A DNA stretch of 64,000 nt from contig JABAKD010000016.1 of the NCBI GenBank assembly GCA_012845835.1, forward strand, positions 10,475,007 to 10,539,006, in the 5' to 3' direction. The notes beneath the pieces are model-generated. The model searched no databases and had not been told where the DNA came from. It was given only the letters and a program-made list of their open reading frames with translations. Source of the DNA: Undaria pinnatifida. Taxonomy: Eukaryota > Sar > Phaeophyceae > Laminariales > Alariaceae. The position numbers and the translations under genes are program-made. The first letter of the stretch is position 1. Each line of letters starts with the position of its first letter. Shown one piece after another: positions 54,474-64,000 of the stretch.

Positions 54474-54775
54474 ATTATAAAAAATGAAAATACACTCCAG
54501 CTGTGAGATCGAAGATTTCGTCGAAACTCATCTTTGCAAGCTGTGTGTGATACTCCGATCGCGCGCATTACGAGTTGTGTGTCCTCATTAAGGATATAGG
54601 TCGGCGACTCCCCTTACAACTACAGTGTAGCTATCAGGGTCAACAGGATGATTTTAGTCAGTCTGTGCGCGGAAACTATCAAACCCGTTTCTGAGGGGGA
54701 CAAAATCTGACAGCTATGAAGGGAAATGTATCCTTTTATCAAGTGAATCTTGTAAGTCGAATAACCGGTGATATA
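54474..54775 (+). repeat. 300 bp dispersed repeat, third copy
   Basis: Nearly the same as 34725-35025, and the inverse of 31763-32060. This copy stands alone, without the G-run extension. It contains no tRNA-like box, and I see no clear LTR-type ends. It could be a MITE- or solo-LTR-type element. Confidence 0.75.
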
Positions 54776-56241
54776 TGTGATATATGTATTACCGTAACTA
54801 TTAGTATGAATGCATGCCAGGCATCAAGAAGCAGATTACCGAATGCTCAAATCGTGCTTCGGTAGTACAGGGTAGCATTATTTGCCAAACTAAGATAGGC
54901 ACCCCGCTGATATCCGATTGTAATTATCTCGCATGACGTATCGGAGACCCTTGAAAGTTCGCAGAAAGTCTAGGTACCTTCGAGCTCGGTCGCGTCAACT
55001 CGCAGACCAGTTAGCAAGCGGGACACTCCTAATCTACCACAACAGGTCATAGTTATCCTTGCAGCTCCAACTCCACCCTGACTACGAGTCTCTATCGCAC
55101 ACACGCAAATACCCAGTCAATCATATAAGAAATTAGACGTGAAGTTTGTCCCTAAAGGATCCTGCATGTTACCGACGGCATCACGAGTTCATTGGTAGCA
55201 ACGCACGACGAACATTCAGTCCCTCTCCCACCCTGCTCGGCGAACAAAGCATCCAACCACAGCTCGAGCGTAGCTGCAACTCATACTCCATGAACAACGC
55301 AAATAAAAAACCCGAGAATGTTCAACGGACAGTGTCTCTGTCGTGTGCCTGAGTATCACCCCCCCCCCTTCCCCCCGCGCTCTGTCACACGACAGGCGGG
55401 ACATCGCAGATCGAGAAATAAAGCATCACGTTGCAATATTTTAATCCAGCACGACTCCGAAAAACATAAGACCTCCAAATAAACTCAAGTCCTGATCCGC
55501 AAACCAGAACCAGTCTCCATTTCCGCTGAAACAACAAACTCGAACCCCCTCTTCCTGTCACTTTTAGACAAGAGTTATAAAAGGCATATAGCATTTCGCC
55601 CACAGGTGCCGCGTATAGACTCAGCTGTGAAGTTTCGTCTCCTTGTCCTGCTGCATACGATATTTTTCAAATACGTCACGTGTAAGGAAATCGCATAAAG
55701 CAGGCCAGAGTCCAAGATCCAATGGCTCAACTCAAGTGCACCCCATCTACCAGGCACACAACACGCGGTGCTTGTATGATGTTATTTCCATGCTGATACC
55801 GCGAGAATTTTGCACTAATAGTCTAGCCGAAATACCACTATATCTAAGAGAGTGACCAAATATCTACTGCGTTGCGCAGTGTCGCTGAGCGTGCTTGAAT
55901 ATGCATTGCGGTTTTGATGTGTTCAATAGTCACGCGGTCTGCCCTCAGGCCGTGACGAGCACAATAAAGTAGGCATCTGTGGCCAAGGTGAGCAGGAGTC
56001 CATCCTCATACAAGCGGTGTCGGTATATCACGGCACTTGTGTCTCGTATCATTTTGTCCCCGACCCTGCTCGTATCGTGTTGTCAAAGAGTATTTTCCAC
56101 GCGCATGAGTCGCACCGTTTGGTCACGGGCTAAACCCGACAGGCCATCACACAGTTGCTTTACTTTAGCAGCCGACGACAGATACTCAAGACCGGTAACC
56201 CCTCGCCCCATGGAATAAACCCAATATCCGGCGACCAGTAT
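54776..56241. other. Intergenic region downstream of the membrane-protein gene
   Basis: No supported gene. Runs of C at 55361-55377 break an otherwise ordinary sequence. The part next to 56241 is the probable 3' untranslated region of the minus-strand gene. Confidence 0.4.
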
Positions 56242-57826
56242 CTAGCCGCCGCCAACTGCAAATACAATCCATTGTATGCTGTATATCAAAAACGTAATTA
56301 ATGAAATTGCCTTGTAAATATCATGGCTGCCATCCGAGAACATGCAGAGTAGTATGCGCTCCAACGTGGATTGCCCCCGAACATGGGCGAGAAAGTAGAT
56401 AGTCAAGGGAAGCCTGCAAAAAAATGGGAGTCAACTACGTTTCCATGATGTCATCCTGCGGAGGAACAACACCGACGTACATTCTGCCACCGTTTGAAAA
56501 TGAACGAGCGACAGGAAAACCAGAACACGTACCGCTAGCAATTTTGGACAAACCGTTGTAGGTACAAAGCCCATTTGAAGCACCAAAGAAAATCGATCCA
56601 ATATTGAGCGCAATAACCACAACTCCAAATATCGAGGCCAGTGCAACAAACCAAGAACTGACTACTGTTACTTCTCTTTCTGAACTCTTGAAAGGATAGT
56701 CTTGTGGAGAAGTGGGTTTCTTGTACTCGGTGAAGACGTTCCCGTTTAGCTCGGGAAGGGTAGGCCAACTCTCTTCCGAACCAGCGAGGTTACCGTACGC
56801 CAAGAAATCGAAATCGTCAGTTGTACCCTCGGTTTCCAAAAAGGATTCGGAGGAGCTGTAGCATTCAGACATAGTGTCACATGCATCGCTGACCAGGAGC
56901 ATGGAAACTATGGCTCCCAAGGAGAACTCAGAAAACCTGAAATGCCCTTTCCTAAACGGACCCTGCAAATAGTTGTTGCTCCCGATCGCTTTATTGGTCA
57001 GCTCGGTCGCTACGGAGTACACGTAGTGTTCGTCTTCTACCGAAACAGAAATCGCAGCACTCTCGGCTCCAAGTCCACGATACCCTGAATTGTTAAAAAT
57101 TACAACTCGAGATTCTTCGCCACGGTACGATTGCCCCAACGCGTAATGTATGGTGAGAGAATCACTGTAACCTGCCGCAACACCACCACCAAAGCTATTA
57201 GCCCAATTCACTTCCTCGTATTTACACTGTTCAACAACTGTATCCAAATCAATCGCCAAATCTCCAGCGGAATCAATCGTCCACTCGGCCGAGCCAAGCC
57301 AAGATTGAGTGCATTCAAACACGTCGAATCTGTCCATTGAAGTTGCAGAATTATTTTCCCCTGTTCCAATGGAAGGTAAACCATTCTTAATCATCTTGTA
57401 ATCGTCGTGAACTTCAAGCGAAATACAAGAGCGAACTGCCGCACCAAAGATATTAGGAACCGGACCATCAGTAGAGAAGAGCTCACTGGAGTTGCCCGAA
57501 GAAAAACGACGCCCTCCACCCAGCGTCAACGCGGGTGTTTCCGAATACACTGGGGCTGAAACACCGAGCAAGCCAAACTCTAAAGTAGCCGCTATCAGCT
57601 GAGCCAGTGCAGTAAGAAACAATGTCCAGAATCCCACGTAATTCCGTACAGAGTTCATTGACCTCCTGCTAACTCTGACGGCCTTGCCGGATTCAATATG
57701 CTTCTCTATGGACTTACTCATGAGCCGAGGATAGGTAAGAGAAGTTATAGTGTAGAGCGCAAGGGCGATGACCATACCCGCCAGACCAGAGACAATATCA
57801 CTCGAAAGACCCAGAGTGAATGCCAT
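56242..57826 (-). CDS. Multi-pass membrane protein, tandem paralogue 1 (one intron)
   Basis: Two exons: 57826-56481 and 56413-56242. The 67 nt intron (56480-56414) starts GTACGT and ends TTTTTTTGCAG. Splicing gives 505 residues, whereas reading through stops early at 56435. Splicing adds a hydrophobic C-terminus (ISLITFLIYSIQWIVFAVG) that read-through loses, which supports the model. Predicted membrane segments lie near residues 10-35, 64-92, 395-425 and 480-500. The ~300-residue loop between the second and third has paired Cys (FECT, EQCKYEE, DACDT) and probable N-glycosylation sites, so it is likely outside the cell or lumenal. I recognise no family. The ATG at 57826 is also the position that aligns with the paralogue. 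Confidence 0.8.
56414..56480 (-). other. Spliceosomal intron
   Basis: Donor GTACGT and acceptor TTTTTTTGCAG, 67 nt. It falls after the second base of a codon. The joined codon is ATG, and exon 2 then stays open to a TAG at 56244-56242. Confidence 0.75.
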
Positions 57827-57918
57827 CCTACCAGCTCCCTGGGACAGCTCTCTGTGGCAGACACATCAAAATGGCAGACGAGGGGGAAGGTTTACACACA
57901 TGGTGTGTTGTCACCTGG

Positions 57919-59309
57919 TTAGGAATTCTGCGCTGGTTCTTCCCGGAAATTTCGGGATACTTCATCCCGGACGAGCCCAATGCGTCTCGTTTCACCACTA
58001 CCAATCAGAGAAATAACCGAAAATGCAGCTGGATTTTCACTGTCTCTCAATGTACGAGATAACCCGTCGTAGGTCCAAAACCCCTGCTTTTTCCCAACCG
58101 TCAGTGACGCTATGGAAAGCAAAGCTACCAAAGATACCAGAATGCATGCCAGGGGGACAAACCACGACCGTATCAGCGTAGAGTCACGAGTGCCTTTCTT
58201 GAATGTGTAAAGTTCAGGTTGGGTACTCTTTTCCGTCTCCGTGTAGGTCACGCCATCATAGGAAAGATCAGGCCAGTCCTTCTCGGACCCCTGTGGGTTG
58301 TAGTACATCAAAGCCGACCCGCTCGTGATTTCGCTCTGAAACCACACACTGGAGAAGAAGTACACGTCGCCAAGGGTGTCATCGAAATACCAAGCCTCCA
58401 TTATCAACACTATGGACACAATGCCCGACAGGGAATACTCAGAAGATCTGTAATGACCTTGCAAAAAACGGCCGGATAAAGATTTTGCGTCTTCGCTATG
58501 CTCCATGCTGTTTGATAAAGAATACACGTAGTATCTATCTTCTTCCGATATCGATATGCCGGTGACACCACTCCGTGTAATGTTTACAAGGACAACCGGG
58601 GAGTCTTCTCCTCTGAACGATGTCCCCGAACCGTACGAGATAGTGACATTCCGACCCCACACGGAGGCTGCAGCTCCAGGTACGTACCCCCAAGAGGCGT
58701 CTTCGTATCTAACCTGTTCGGTTACAGAATCCATTGGAATTTCAAGGCTTCCAGCAGCATCTATGGACCACTCTGCCGAACCAATCCAAGATGACGCGTG
58801 CACTCGAATACGTCGAAGGTTTCGATTGACTTCTCAGAAGAATTCACGGCTATGGCCGGATACTGGTTTTTAATCATGTAAAAGTCGGAAGTAATTTCCG
58901 TAGTGATACACGACCCAATGGCTGCGTCGAAGAAGTAGGGCAGAGGATAATCACCGTCCAAAAATATACTGCCATTGCCATATCCAAAACGACGCCCGCC
59001 TCCGAGAACCACGGAGGGCATTACGGACGACAGAGGTTCAGTGAATCCCAGAACACCGAACTCCAAAATGAAAGCTGCCAACCAAACCAAGATCGTCAAA
59101 AACTTGGTAAAGAAACCGGACCAGTTATAAACCTTGTTGATGGACCTCGTACTGACTTCGATGGATTTTCCACTCCACACAGAATCAAGCAAGGATTTCC
59201 CAATGAGTCTGGGATAGACAAAGGAGAAGATTACCCAATTAACTGCGGCTAGTATGAGCGTCAAAACACCACCGAAGATGTCGCTCGAAAGGCCGAAGAC
59301 CATCGCCAT
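57919..59309 (-). pseudogene. Membrane protein, tandem paralogue 2 (frameshifted, lacks last exon)
   Basis: Starts at 59309 (MAMVFGLSSDIFGG) and aligns with paralogue 1 throughout: LGGGRRF near residue 100, FECT, IGSAEW, SWFVPLA. The reading frame shifts between FECT and IGSAEW at about 58785-58800, where the copy has either two extra bases or one missing base relative to its neighbour. The downstream frame then runs to 57919. It ends with a divergent hydrophilic tail, and only 92 bp separate its stop from the ATG of paralogue 1, so the C-terminal membrane exon is missing. Sequencing error could explain the frameshift but not the missing exon. Truncation by tandem duplication is my preferred explanation. 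Confidence 0.75.
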
Positions 59310-61059
59310 TGTCCTGCTGTGGGGTATAAACTGTCAAGTGGCACAAGGAAAAGAAGAGGGCAGAAGAGGGGCACATCAGATGCGCATTTCACATTATTCT
59401 TCAATATCTAAAGAAATAAAAGAAAGCGCATCTCTTGTACCCCGTAGTTCACCGGTACTATCGCTATCATGAGAAGTACCAATGCCGCTTTTGGGATAAC
59501 GCTTATCGTACCCCTCGCTTCACGTTCGTTCTCTGCACTTTTTCTTAACAAAACGGAGGGTTCATGTTTTTTACGCTTGCAGACAAGTCTGGTTTTACTA
59601 TATGGTATTGACGTGTGTGACGGTAGCATATTCGGAGATGCGGTAGAACTAGTCGTTTCCCGAAAGGGTATCAAAAATGGTATATGAACGCCACTCTGGG
59701 GTCTCGTATTCCAAACTGTGACCAACGGGGCAAGTCCCCCTGTGCCAGTTCATGGTGTTCTGTTAATAATATACATTGGTGATAATATCTACCCTGTCTC
59801 CGTTCCCCTTGCCGCCTCGGTAAGGCATGCTGCGAAGCATGCTCTAGCAGGCTTGTAGCGAGTGGGGGGGTCTTTCTGGCGGGTGTAAAGCCGAACTCAC
59901 CCTCAAGGAGTGATACCTTCTTGCTGCTGCGTGTGGCCGCGAGGCTTAGGCGTGGCGGTAGAGTTGGGTCGTACGTGGTGCGTTAGGTATGGTCACCTAC
60001 GATTCGAGCGTCTTTTTAGGCAGCAGTGGCGGAGCAGCAATGCTTAATCGGGATGCTCGTGCGCGAAGGCAGGCGCCACCACGAACCACGCTGCGGCGCC
60101 GTCTCGGTTTGGGTTGAGGGGACTGCGCCGGCAGGAGGCTGGATTCGACGACGAAGGAAGAGGGCGACTGCCCGTCGACAGGAGGGGAAGAGACGGATTG
60201 AACTCTCCCTGAACGAGAATTTTTGTTTTTCAGGTCGGCACCGCAAGCTGCGTGGAGCATTTTGTTTTTTTTGGGACGGGGGAGAAGGGGAACCGATTGG
60301 AATTGAGTGTGAACGAGAGCAAGTGCGAAGGAGCGGGCCGAGTGAGCTAAGGCGATGAGGCGGCCATGGAGAACCACAGCAGGAGGATGGCAAACGGAGA
60401 CCCACGACCCGCACGCACACCATCATCATGAGAGCAGCGATCGTTTTTTTTCAGGGTTTTTTTACGAGGCAGTTGCACAACATGTTACTTACGTCACTGA
60501 TATTTGTAGAGTTCGTAGAAGAGTTGTATACCCTTCATGGGGAACGAACCCCCGCAATTTTCAATTTTCAGGCACGGGCGTCGTAGCTGCGCTGCAACCT
60601 GTCGAATATCTCGGGAAGGCGGGGCGATCATTGATGTTTGTATTGTGGTTTTTGGTTCGGTTGTTCTTGTTTCACTACATGCCCGCGGGTCTTCACTCTG
60701 ACGGCACTCCAGACAGCAGGCGCGTTCGTCTGTGCTCACGATTACCGTGCGGTTCGTACGGTTCAGACAGCCCAACCGCTGTAGTTTGTAGCCGCGAGAT
60801 TGTTAGTTGTGGGAACGGGGGAACTGCATGCTGTAGTTGAGTGGATACCCGCGGCCATGTGAGTTCAGTTTGCACATTGGATATTTTCACTTGTGCGCCT
60901 TCGTATCGTGCGTTTTAGGCGGGAAAGCGTAGTATTTACCGAACGAATTTTGATTTCTTTTGGTTTTTCGGATCTTCCTAGGGCTCCAGCACCTTTGTGT
61001 GACCACGGACTTTAGTTTTTTAGTCACAAGAGTTAATGTGATAAAACAACAACAACAAC
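59310..61059. other. Upstream region with scattered repeats
   Basis: 59690-59800 (CGGGGCAAGTCCCCCTG, then TTCATGGTGTT) is repeated with changes at about 61540-61640. Open frames on both strands at 60000-60430 overlap each other and are basic and low in complexity. I cannot choose a coding strand. A CAACAACAACAACAAC run is at 61049-61064. Confidence 0.4.
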
Positions 61060-61790
61060 AACAACGTACATCTTCTCTTCTCATCACGATGCCGGCACGA
61101 TGCCGGCACGGGTGTCGAGACCCTTCTCCTCGTGATCGAGCCGAGAAACCCTGCACTCCGGCATACTGTTTTATCCGCTATGTTAGCATGATCGATAAAC
61201 CCGGTGGTGGGGTGCAGACTTGCTCGCGGTAACAGAAGTCACGATATCCGGTGTTCTATCAGGCGGGGAACAGAGAAAAATGTAGATGTATAACGTGCGA
61301 CTGGGGGGCTTTGCCTCTCAGTCACGCGGTGACCCCAACCATGACCATGAGATATATTAGAGGCTACATATTATGCGTATTTTACTTGCTCCGGGAACCA
61401 TAGATTCTACCGCATCTCCGAAGATACGATACAGTTTTACAAACCACAAATAATATACCCATCAGGCTGTGGTACAAGCACATACCAGCATTCCCCTTGA
61501 TTGTAATACAGTCATGACTAAGTCCATTCGAACCGACTACCAAAACATGACGAACGGGGCAAGCCCCCCTTTGTCAGTTCATAGTGTTACTTTAATGTAC
61601 ATAGTCTATACATATTAGTGATAATATCTGCAGCTTTTCTTCTCTTGATGATGCTGACACGAGTGGCGGGAGCCTTCTCCCCGTGATCGAGCTCAGCCAG
61701 CCTGCACCCCGTTATATTGTTTTATCCGCTATGCTGGTACGATTGGACGACGGGATACAGCGTTAACGGCAGGGCAAGACAGCATGGAGG
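61060..61790 (+). repeat. Direct repeat pair, about 150 bp
   Basis: 61075-61210 and 61640-61765 share CTTCTCC-CGTGATCGAG, CCTGCACYCCG and TTGTTTTATCCGCTATG in order. They are diverged copies of one unit about 560 bp apart. Confidence 0.6.
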
Positions 61791-61966
61791 CAACGATTGT
61801 TCGACTCAGCCCAATTCGCCTAGGTATAGCCTATCGTGCGAGGTAGTTAAACTCCAACGTAGATGGATATACAAGCATGGAGGCAACGATTGTTCGACTC
61901 AGCCCAATTCGCCTAGGTATAGCCTATCGTGCGAGGTAGTTAAACTCCAACGTAGATGGATACCTG
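61781..61966 (+). repeat. 93 bp tandem duplication
   Basis: Two nearly identical units beginning AGCATGGAGGCAACGATTGT at 61781 and 61874. The second unit ends at the exon edge of the adjoining minus-strand gene, so it would lie at the start of that gene's first intron. Confidence 0.85.
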
Positions 61967-62572
61967 CTTCGAAAGAGTCACTTTAGTGAGTGGTGCACCC
62001 GGCGGAGAGCTCCTCGCCCATGCTTCGCTCGGCACCCCCGTGCTGAACGCCGACAAGGAGCTGCCTTCGTCGAGCCTGCCCCGCTTCGAGGGGGTGTTGC
62101 TATAAGAGGGAGTCTGGGGTAGGGAAGGGAGCGGGGCGGGTAGGTTGTTCTCCTCGATGTCTGGCAGGTGCCTTGGGAGTGCTGTTGGGAGGACTTCGAA
62201 TCCTTCCGCCCCCCGGAGGCCGCCATGGTTCGGGCTCCACCACAAGTACTCGAGAGCCGCCTGCAGCCAAGCTCGCTGCGTCCGCCGAAGAATGACCGAT
62301 GCGGTACCCCCAGCGCCGGCCGACGTGGTCGCCAACGACAGCAGCGCCGGCGGGTTGTCAGCCGACGATGCGCCGATGCACTCCAGGCAGACCGCCATGA
62401 GCTGCTCCGAAAGGAGCGAGTCAGCTAAAGCGGCCGGTGTCGCCAGAACTTTGGCCGGGCGCCACACCTGGGCTCCTTCCTCCTCCGAGGTCACCGCGGC
62501 GGTGATGGCCTCGAAAGAGTTGAGCGCCGCGACCGAGTTGAGGTCGATGACAGGTGGGTGGTTGCGAGCCAT
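61964..62572 (-). CDS. Unknown protein, first exon, left palindrome copy
   Basis: ATG at 62572. The exon is exactly 203 codons and ends GAAGCAG before a GTATCC donor (61963 down). Without splicing only seven more residues are added before a stop. N-terminal half: MARNHPP, then a helical region (SFEAITAAVTSEEEGAQVW, ADSLLSEQLMAVCLECIG). Later there are an aromatic segment (EYLWWSPNHGG) and a Pro/Ser-rich tail. I recognise no family. The right-hand copy has the same length with about 20 substitutions, mostly conservative or in the tail, so selection on the protein is plausible. Downstream exons are not identified. Confidence 0.65.
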
Positions 62573-62723
62573 GGGTCGCAGTGGTTGGATACAGGCCGGC
62601 GTGGTAACGGCGGCCTTGTCCGGCTGCTGAGCTAACTGTGGTCGAGATCCAGCTTCTATCTGTTCTTGTTGGGGAATCTTGGGCTAAAAAAAAGTGAGAG
62701 GGGCGGCCAGTTCCCGATCATGT

Positions 62724-62847
62724 CTTTTATATATCACAAGGTGACGTCACGTCTGGGATCGTTTCTATATCTGTGTCGGATACTGCTAGATTATCCGGAA
62801 CGGAGATAGGAACGATCGCAATAGTGTGACCTTGTGACATATAAAAG
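62724..62847. promoter_or_regulatory. Symmetric bidirectional promoter
   Basis: TATAAAAG faces left at 62731-62724 and right at 62840-62847, about 160 bp before each ATG. Between them the left arm has TGACGTCA (62742-62749), a full CRE/bZIP site. At the matching place the right arm reads GTGTGACC, so it lacks a full site. The core is GC-moderate with GATCGTTYCTAT words on both arms. Confidence 0.6.
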
Positions 62848-63004
62848 GCATGATCGGGAACTGGCCGCCCCTCCGGAGTTCACCTCTGTTTAGCCCAAGC
62901 TTCCCCAACCAAAACAGATAGAAGCTGGATCTCGACCACAGTTAGCTCAGCAGCCGGACAAAGCCGCCGTTGCCACGCCGGCTTGTATCCAAACACTGCG
63001 ACCC

Positions 63005-63613
63005 ATGGCTCGCAACCACCCCCCTGTCGGCGACCTCAACTCGGTCGCGGCGTTCACCTCTTTCGAGGCCGTCGCCGCCGCGGTGACCTCGGAGGAGGAA
63101 GGAGCACGGGTGTGGCTCCCGGTCAAAGTTCTGGCGACACCGGCCGCTTTAGCTGACTCGCTCCTTTCGGAGCAGCTCATGGTGGTCTGCCTGGAATGCA
63201 TCGGCGCATCGTCGGCTGACAACCCGCCGGCGCTGCTGTCGTTGGCGATCACGGCGGCAGGCGCTGGGGGTACCGCATCGGTCATTCTTCGGCGGACGCA
63301 GCGAGCTTGGCTGCAGGCGACTCTCGAGTACTTGTGGTGCAGCCCGAACCATGGCGGCCTCCGGGGGGCGGAAGGATTCGAAGTCCTCCCAACAGCACTC
63401 CCAAGGCACCTGCCAGACATCGAGGAGAACAACCTACCCGCCCCGCTCCCTTCCCTACCCCCGACTCTCTCTTATAGCGACACCCCCTCGAAGCGGGGCA
63501 GGCTCGACGAAGGCAGCTCCTTGTCGGCGTTCAGCACGGGATCGCCGAGTAAAGCATGGACGAGGAGCTCTCCGCCGGGAGCACCACTCACGAAAGTGAC
63601 TCTTTCGAAGCAG
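63005..63613 (+). CDS. Unknown protein, first exon, right palindrome copy
   Basis: ATG at 63005 (MARNHPPVGDLNS). The exon is 203 codons and ends GAAGCAG before a strong GTGAGC donor at 63614. Reading on adds 13 unrelated residues. Domain layout is as in the left copy. Homology with that copy stops at the splice site. The next exons probably lie beyond 64000. Function is unknown. The mix of a helical N-terminal half and Pro/Ser tail could suit a mobile-element structural protein, but no motif proves it. Confidence 0.65.
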
Positions 63614-64000
63614 GTGAGCGTGAAATTTATTTCGAGAATACAGAACACGGAGTAACAAATTTTCCTGTCCAGACCGCTCTTACACGGTGTTACATACCGC
63701 TTCACGCTCCCACATCATAACGGGTCGGGTCACTTCAATGTTTCTCTGAGAGTTTGTCGGTTTGGGGAAGGACATGCAATGTTAATGAGATCGCGCCACA
63801 AGGGTTACACTACGAAGCAAACCCTACAAGCGGGGTTCAAGCGTATCAGGCCAGTACAACTACTGCAGTACACAAATCCCTCAGTAACGGAACGAACACC
63901 GGAGGCACTGCTACCACCAACGCCTAGCCCTGCCGTTCCCCAACGGACTTCAGATATCCGTCTAAGTTCGAGTTCAACAACCTCGCACGACAGGATATAC
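63614..64000. other. Probable intron start, no further feature
   Basis: It follows the GTGAGC donor of the right palindrome gene. No acceptor with a good continuing frame is evident before the window ends. Confidence 0.4.

Larger units (their letters stand above)
61964..63613. repeat. 1.65 kb near-perfect palindrome (two ~820 bp arms)
   Basis: Each arm holds, from outside inwards, one 203-codon exon, a ~150 bp leader, a TATA box and a short core. The arms align through to the middle (about 62789), so there is almost no spacer. Arms end at 61964 and 63613, the last base of the exon in each case. Confidence 0.9.

Overview
The window is nuclear DNA of a eukaryote. It has spliceosomal GT-AG introns, TATA boxes, LTR retrotransposons and abundant non-coding repeats, with very few host genes. 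Short introns (67 nt in the one gene that could be resolved) and a chromodomain Ty3/gypsy element would suit an alga, red or brown, or a similar protist. That placement is inference. All alignments were made by eye.

Layout, left to right. At 1-2.5 kb there is non-coding DNA with a SINE-like repeat and a miniature LTR element (TRIM). From 2.5 to about 28.1 kb lies copy A of an old ~7 kb duplicated segment. It is split by a second TRIM (2874-3248), a 2.46 kb non-autonomous LTR element (3357-5821) and a 16.2 kb Ty3/gypsy element (11081-27280). Copy B, without these insertions, is at about 44.0-51.0 kb. Between the copies are a solo LTR, an A-rich/T-rich microsatellite block, a G-rich inverted-repeat block, a purine-rich tract, an ATC/GTC microsatellite and a decayed reverse-transcriptase relic. 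From 51.7 to 53.6 kb is the longest tract of a degenerate repeat with a ~10.5 bp period; the same repeat begins both duplicated segments. The last 8 kb holds the host-like genes: two tandem membrane-protein paralogues (one intact and spliced, one broken) and a 1.65 kb palindrome carrying two head-to-head copies of one unknown gene exon.

The main discovery is in the gypsy element on the minus strand. Its order is LTR, primer-binding site, 4 kb leader with an 84 bp tandem array, Gag with a CCHC knuckle, Pro/Ser-rich linker, a NADAR domain (YbiA-like N-glycosidase / ADP-ribosyl-guanine hydrolase family), aspartic protease, RT, RNase H, integrase, chromodomain plus an SH3-like tail, LTR. The two LTRs are the same by eye over ~205 bp and the element is flanked by CTGT target-site duplications, so it inserted recently. 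Even so, the coding region changes frame at least six times, including once inside the NADAR domain at a stop codon.

The second discovery is the TRIM family. It is only ~375 bp, has 84-85 bp LTRs, 4 bp target-site duplications, a tRNA T-arm-like box, and the same primer-binding-site core and spacer as the gypsy element. The gypsy 5' LTR is itself a chimaera containing TRIM sequence, which links the two families physically.
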